DNA of 64,000 bases from Zymobacter sp047495495 (lineage in GTDB: Bacteria; Pseudomonadota; Gammaproteobacteria; Pseudomonadales; Halomonadaceae), in the NCBI RefSeq assembly GCF_047495495.1, contig NZ_CP179930.1, positions 2,480,001 to 2,544,000 of the forward strand, written 5' to 3'. The notes below the pieces were generated by a model. The model was not told the origin of the DNA, ran no database searches, and saw nothing but the letters and a program-made list of their open reading frames with translations. The translations under genes were made by a program, and so were the position numbers. Position 1 is the first letter of the stretch, and each line of letters begins with the position of its first letter. This document shows positions 59,948-64,000 of this stretch, piece by piece.

Positions 59948-61585
59948 ATGTTTTATATCTTATACAAAATTCCAGGAAAAAATGTCAGCAAGATAAATAA
60001 AATAATAAAAGATAAGTGTTTGGAGGTCTATGAAAATGATTTAAATATGGAAGATTTTAGTGCAACGCTATATTTATCAAGAAATCAACAAGGAAATATT
60101 GTTCCTTGGTGGACATCTTATAATAAATTTATACCCGAAGGCACCAAACCCATTTATAATTTATATAACTGTGGTATATTATTAATAAAGCCAAAAAATC
60201 ATTCAAATTACAATTATGCCATAACCCTTGGGAAATCATCTTTATTCATAAAAACAATAATAGAAAAAGACTTCGGAATAAATTTTGCTCTCAGAATGGC
60301 AAATGAAAATACAGTTTTATTAAAAAAAAGTACATATCACAGCGGAATAAAAAAAGGCGATATGTCTCACTATATAGAATTTCAAAAGGGAAATTATCAG
60401 CCAGGAGAGTCTGTTGATTATCTCAAGTTAAAAGCTAAAAATGCAGATGAATGGGGGCAGCACTATATTGAATGTTCAGACTCCATCAAAATAAATTATG
60501 ATATAAACCCAGAAAAAATACATTGTCTTTTGAAAAAAATTGAAGATGCATATACAAAAGACCTACTAATAAAGATACCAAAAACCGATATTGTAACAGA
60601 TGAACAAAAAAAATTAGAATTATACTCGGCGTTAACTCAGGCAATAGAAAAAAATGACAAAAATATCTTCTTAACTCAATTTCACGAACATGAAGGCTCC
60701 ATTACATCAGGAGATGTAGGAAATAGTTTTCGAATTGGAGCCAAAAAAGGTATGCAAAAAAACCTAAGAAATATAGTAGAGCTAGGATATGCTATAGAAA
60801 TAGCTGACGTGTTGTCATTCATAAATGAAAACAAAGAAGAATACGATATAACAGATATATTTGTAGAATATAATACCGATGATGACAAAAAAGAAAAAAC
60901 ACAAATATTAGATTTTATGAACTTTTCTATTATTCTAGAAGAAAAATTTTATATTTTTAAAAACAGCATATGGGAAGTTTTTAATGAAACATTCATGGAC
61001 CATATAAGAGATTCTGTCAGCAGCATAGAATATGAAATTCGCGAAGAACTTGATGATCGCCATTTAAAACAATATCTTCAAGATAGTCCCCCTCAAAACA
61101 AAAAGTTAAAATACAGAGAATATACTTTCAATCGTAAAATGGCGGAAAAATACAGATATAAAGTCCTTGATCGTGAGAATACTGAAGTAAGAAATATAAA
61201 TCTGAAAGGGAAAAAATACCAGATTGAAGTAGCAGACTTGTATGATGAAAAAAACAAAGAGGTTATTTCAGTCAAAATTGGAGATGACAATCCAAATTTA
61301 ATTTATAATGTAAAGCAGTCACTAGGAGCAGTTAAACTTCTATTGAATGGATCCATTAGCAGAAAGGGGAGTAATAAAGATAACAACATAGAAGTAAGGA
61401 CAGCTTCTTTGTGGTTTGTTTTAACACATAAAATAAAAAAAATAACAGAACTAGATAAAATATTATTGATATTGGAAATAGAGGAATGGAAACAATATAT
61501 GAACACATATGGAATAAAAACCAAAATATATATCACACACCATGTACACAAAGAGAATTTTGAGAAATTGTTAGAAAGGCCCTAA
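59948..61585 (+). CDS. TIGR04141/DUF6119-like sporadically distributed protein
   Basis: This 545-residue protein is strikingly AT-rich against its neighbours. Its layout fits the TIGR04141/DUF6119 family of scattered proteins: an N-terminal region with PWWTSYNKF, NCGILLIKPK and FGINFALRMANENTVLLKK. A middle HYIEFQKGNYQPGESVDYLKLKA and DSIKINYDINPEKI segment follows. The C-terminal block is IEVADLYDEKNKEVISVKIGD then NLIYNVKQSLGAVKLLL (each cited in part). An Asp followed by a Val-Lys strand in that block resembles a PD-(D/E)xK nuclease core, which is an inference. AGAGGA lies about 9 bases before the ATG. Such genes often occur alone in variable or defence-related regions. The family assignment is from memory of motifs and is moderately sure. 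Confidence 0.65.
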   Translation: MFYILYKIPGKNVSKINKIIKDKCLEVYENDLNMEDFSATLYLSRNQQGNIVPWWTSYNKFIPEGTKPIYNLYNCGILLIKPKNHSNYNYAITLGKSSLFIKTIIEKDFGINFALRMANENTVLLKKSTYHSGIKKGDMSHYIEFQKGNYQPGESVDYLKLKAKNADEWGQHYIECSDSIKINYDINPEKIHCLLKKIEDAYTKDLLIKIPKTDIVTDEQKKLELYSALTQAIEKNDKNIFLTQFHEHEGSITSGDVGNSFRIGAKKGMQKNLRNIVELGYAIEIADVLSFINENKEEYDITDIFVEYNTDDDKKEKTQILDFMNFSIILEEKFYIFKNSIWEVFNETFMDHIRDSVSSIEYEIREELDDRHLKQYLQDSPPQNKKLKYREYTFNRKMAEKYRYKVLDRENTEVRNINLKGKKYQIEVADLYDEKNKEVISVKIGDDNPNLIYNVKQSLGAVKLLLNGSISRKGSNKDNNIEVRTASLWFVLTHKIKKITELDKILLILEIEEWKQYMNTYGIKTKIYITHHVHKENFEKLLERP

Positions 61586-61599
61586 TTGCTTAGGGCTTT
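61575..61599. terminator. Terminator between the AT-rich gene and the porin
   Basis: GCCCTAA and TTAGGGC pair around a 4-base loop, extended by AAAG/CTTT with one bulge. It overlaps the stop of the plus-strand gene and can serve the convergent porin gene too. Confidence 0.7.
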
Positions 61600-61611
61600 A
61601 TCAACTTAACT

Positions 61612-63018
61612 TTAAAGATAGTACTTGAACCTCAGCCGCACGCCATACGCATCATCATGTGTCTGGGCGCTAAAGCGGCTGTAGTAGGTTCCCACCAACA
61701 TATTGAAGCGGTCGATATCGAACACGTTGCTGAACTGGTAGGACGTGTACAGGGTGTCGATATGGTATTTGCTGCCATCGGGGTCATCTTTGGACCAGTC
61801 GATGTCGTTATACGAGTGGATATACCCCAGCCCCAGACCGCTGTAGACCATGTTGGCGCCGACGGAGAGGTCGTTTTCATCAAGGGCATCCAGGTAAGCC
61901 ACGTTGAAGTTCAGCTGGAGATCCTGATCGCTATAGCCCAGCGTAGTGGCATAGCCGGTACGGTCGCTGACATCGTTGCCGCGGGTATCGACGATGGCGT
62001 CATGCACGAGGTTTTTCTCTACCCCGCCCGCCACACGCCATTTCGGTGCGAACTGCCAGGCCAGCACGGGGCGCAGCAGCACGGTACTTTTGCTGCGGTC
62101 GGTGTCGAGAGCCACACCGTGGTAGGTCTTGCTGCCGGTATAGCCGGTGTCGAACAGGTCGGTGCGGTCACCCACAACGCTTGAGGTTTCGAAGTAGACG
62201 TTGCCGAACTGGCGCGACACCATCATCTGTCCGGCGCTGCCTGCACGGCCACGCCCTTCTTTTGCCTGATAACTGTAGCCAGCGCCATCTTTGTAGAGGT
62301 TGTTGGCGGTATCGCCGCTGTAGCCGAGGAAAGTGTCGGCACCGACCGGGAACAGGTCATAGGCTTCGTAGCGACCCACGCGAGCGCTCCAACCATTGCG
62401 CTGCCCGAAGGCGAACCATGCATCATCCAGCCCGACGCTGCCGGAGGTGTCCATCAGCGGTTGGATGCGGAAACTGGCGAACTTGTCGCCGTGGGTACGC
62501 GTGCCCGCCGCTTCGAACATGATGCGGCCATCCTGCCCGAAGTGATGATGGTCACGGTGGTGGTTAATGTCATCGTTGCCGAACACCAAATTGCCCGTAT
62601 CGGCATCGCTGTTGGCATTGATGTTGAGCTCAACGTCCCCGCTGAAGATCAGCGCGTTGCCGTGGCTGTTCACGACGCGGTATTGGTGCTCCGGGGCTGC
62701 CGACGACGGGTTAGCATCCACAGCTGTAGCGGGCTCCTGTGGGGTACCTGCATCAACGGACACGCCCTGCCCGGCGCGTAAGGCCTGAGTAGGTGTGGCC
62801 GCTACAGCAGAGGCAGGCGCCGCTGGGGCAGCGGTGCGCGCTTCGCGGGCCTGCTGTTCGGCGACAGTGACCCGTGCTTCAAGGCGGCTGACTTCGGCCT
62901 TGAGTGCCTGCAGTTGCTGTAGCAGTTCGGCATTGGTGTCGGCATGCGCGCTGAAGGGGATCAGAGCGGCACCCGCCAGCAATGCGCTCAGCGGGCCGTA
63001 AAACGTCCTGTTGACCAT
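61612..63018 (-). CDS. Sugar-specific outer-membrane porin (ScrY/RafY/CscY-like)
   Basis: This 468-residue exported protein has a signal peptide (cleavage near AHA-DTN) and a coiled-coil segment at about residues 28-65 (LLQQLQALKAEVSRLEARV), as in ScrY and RafY. An Ala/Pro linker follows, then a beta-barrel of alternating strands ending in RFKYYL with the terminal hydrophobic residue. The start of the barrel (NSHGNALIFSGDVELNINAN) and LGYSGDTANNLYKDGAGYSYQ fit carbohydrate porins. Its closeness to the symporter and GH32 genes suggests uptake of sucrose or raffinose-type sugars, although an unrelated AT-rich gene and a change of strand separate them. The same-strand hydrolase lies upstream. 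Confidence 0.82.
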   Translation of the reverse strand: MVNRTFYGPLSALLAGAALIPFSAHADTNAELLQQLQALKAEVSRLEARVTVAEQQAREARTAAPAAPASAVAATPTQALRAGQGVSVDAGTPQEPATAVDANPSSAAPEHQYRVVNSHGNALIFSGDVELNINANSDADTGNLVFGNDDINHHRDHHHFGQDGRIMFEAAGTRTHGDKFASFRIQPLMDTSGSVGLDDAWFAFGQRNGWSARVGRYEAYDLFPVGADTFLGYSGDTANNLYKDGAGYSYQAKEGRGRAGSAGQMMVSRQFGNVYFETSSVVGDRTDLFDTGYTGSKTYHGVALDTDRSKSTVLLRPVLAWQFAPKWRVAGGVEKNLVHDAIVDTRGNDVSDRTGYATTLGYSDQDLQLNFNVAYLDALDENDLSVGANMVYSGLGLGYIHSYNDIDWSKDDPDGSKYHIDTLYTSYQFSNVFDIDRFNMLVGTYYSRFSAQTHDDAYGVRLRFKYYL

Positions 63019-63080
63019 GAGAGTGATGCAATCCTTATCGAGGGCGTGGTCGTCAGCACACGCCCTGCCCTCTCTTGGTA

Positions 63081-63839
63081 TCAGGAAGCGTGTACAACAA
63101 AATCGTGAATGACATCGCTGAGGCGCTCGGGGGTTTCCATCGGCAGAAGATGCCCGGCGTCTTCGATGACGTCGATACGGGGAGCCGTGAAGAAAGGCGC
63201 CACCATGCGTTCCTGCAGCGCAAGCGGCAGGGTCGGGTCTTTTTCGCCAACGACAATCAGCGTCGGCAGCGACAGTTCACCCACACGTCCGGACCAGTCT
63301 TCGTCAGCACCGGCCGTCGGCCAAGCCTTCCACGCCGCGCGATTGCCTCGCATGGCATCATCGACGGCGCGCTCGAAGACAGCTTCCGGTAACGGGTGTG
63401 CACAGGCGCTTTCGATGAATCGCACGGCTCCTGTACGGTCTCCTGCATAATGCGCCTGAAAGTCGCGGTCTTCGCGGCGGTCAGGTTGTGGTGCCAGCGG
63501 AGAGGAAGCCACCAGCACCAGCGCACGCAGCCAGTCGGGGGCCTGATCCGCGATAATCTGCGCAACCTTGCCCGTGAACGAGTGGCCAATCAAAACGACG
63601 CTGGACAATGACAGGGTATCAACGGTGTCGATCACCAAGCGGGCCATCGACGCCATGTCGAAGCCGCGCTGTCGATCGTTAGCCTCGCCGAAGCCGGGCA
63701 TGTCTAAGGCCACACAAGGGTGATAACGGCTCAGGATGGCCTGGGATTCAGTCCATTCGCGGCGCGAGCTGCCAAAAAAGTGCATCAGCACCAGTGTCGG
63801 CCCGCCATTGAGTTCGCCAGAACGTGTGAAGGGAAGCAT
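63081..63839 (-). CDS. Alpha/beta-fold hydrolase
   Basis: This 252-residue protein has the oxyanion-hole segment LMHFFGSSRREW, the nucleophile elbow GHSFTGKVAQ (Ser at about residue 97), an acidic residue in IVVGEKDPTLP and the catalytic His in EDAGHLLPMETPERL. No signal peptide is present. The family hydrolyses many esters and related compounds, and the substrate cannot be predicted. It lies 62 bp upstream of the porin and about 65 bp downstream of the partial gene at the right edge, all on the minus strand, so the three may share a transcript. Confidence 0.88.
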   Translation of the reverse strand: MLPFTRSGELNGGPTLVLMHFFGSSRREWTESQAILSRYHPCVALDMPGFGEANDRQRGFDMASMARLVIDTVDTLSLSSVVLIGHSFTGKVAQIIADQAPDWLRALVLVASSPLAPQPDRREDRDFQAHYAGDRTGAVRFIESACAHPLPEAVFERAVDDAMRGNRAAWKAWPTAGADEDWSGRVGELSLPTLIVVGEKDPTLPLALQERMVAPFFTAPRIDVIEDAGHLLPMETPERLSDVIHDFVVHAS

Positions 63840-63903
63840 CCGAAGACTCCTTGTCTCATGGGGATGCTTTCAGCGTAGACACTTCACTATCGGCCTGCCT
63901 CGC

Positions 63904-64000
63904 TCACTCCAACAGTCGCTGCCAGATGTGGCGTACCGTGGCGCGGTGTTCGTCCAGTGTCGGCAACTGTGCCTGTACATCTTTGTCCATCAGCAGCGCT
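63904..64000 (-). CDS. Partial gene, C-terminal end only
   Basis: The last 31 codons of a minus-strand frame enter from the right edge and end at a TGA at 63904-63906. The residues include DKDVQAQLPTLDEHRATVRH and end in IWQRLLE, a typical soluble helical C-terminus. Too little is visible to name a family. It is followed closely by the alpha/beta hydrolase gene on the same strand. Confidence 0.5.
   Translation of the reverse strand, partial: ALLMDKDVQAQLPTLDEHRATVRHIWQRLLE

Overview
The window looks like a chromosome segment of a gammaproteobacterium with moderate GC content, most consistent with the Halomonadaceae or Zymobacter/Carnimonas side of Oceanospirillales. This is inferred from gene content (betaine ABC transport, NhaA, a nrdR-rib-nusB-thiL run, AlkB, RsmC, CmoM) and not from any database search. 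No prophage, integrase, IS element or CRISPR array was seen. Three clearly AT-rich patches (about 45.47-47.2 kb, 47.8-48.6 kb and 59.74-61.6 kb) hold poorly known genes and look acquired.

Left part (1-11.5 kb): an array of YdgA/DUF945 envelope proteins (two whole, one cut by the left edge), then a minus-strand operon nrdR-ribD-ribBA-ribH-nusB-thiL. The GTP cyclohydrolase II half of its RibBA lacks the metal-binding cysteines, and riboflavin synthase is absent from the operon. AlkB, a small GlsB/YeaQ-type membrane protein, RsmC, CmoM and tRNA-Arg(CCT) follow.

11.5-27 kb: a quinone-oxidoreductase-like MDR protein behind a TetR-type palindrome, PanB, a LysE-type exporter divergent from an Lrp-type regulator, a YghA-like SDR, an AGE-family sugar epimerase/isomerase, a zinc-ribbon membrane protein, a VirK/YbjX protein, a ProVW-type betaine importer with two tandem substrate-binding proteins, and NhaA.

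26-39.5 kb: a large poly-N-acetylglucosamine (PGA) biofilm locus read leftward as pgaA2-pgaB2-pgaA1-pgaB1-pgaC-pgaD-diguanylate cyclase. The export and deacetylation pair pgaAB is duplicated, while the synthase pair pgaCD is single. The second PgaB has a changed acidic dyad in its hydrolase domain. Upstream lies a good sigma70-type promoter whose 16-bp spacer is exactly a perfect palindrome.

39.5-54.7 kb: an orphan HicB-like protein, an HPP membrane protein, an EpsC-type serine acetyltransferase, AhpC/AhpF, an AT-rich pair of related unknown proteins, a YagU protein, PdxY with an orphan CobF, transaldolase, and two neighbouring genes for a nitrilase-type amidase and a PLP aminotransferase that both carry Tat signals. 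A 59-residue membrane miniprotein with its own terminator follows.

54.7-64 kb: a sucrose/oligosaccharide utilisation cluster with two LacY/CscB-type symporters, a cytoplasmic GH32 hydrolase and, beyond an AT-rich TIGR04141/DUF6119-like insertion, a ScrY/RafY-type porin and an alpha/beta hydrolase. A gene cut by the right edge ends the window. The porin would admit sugar to the periplasm, the symporters would carry it inward unphosphorylated, and the GH32 enzyme would cleave it.
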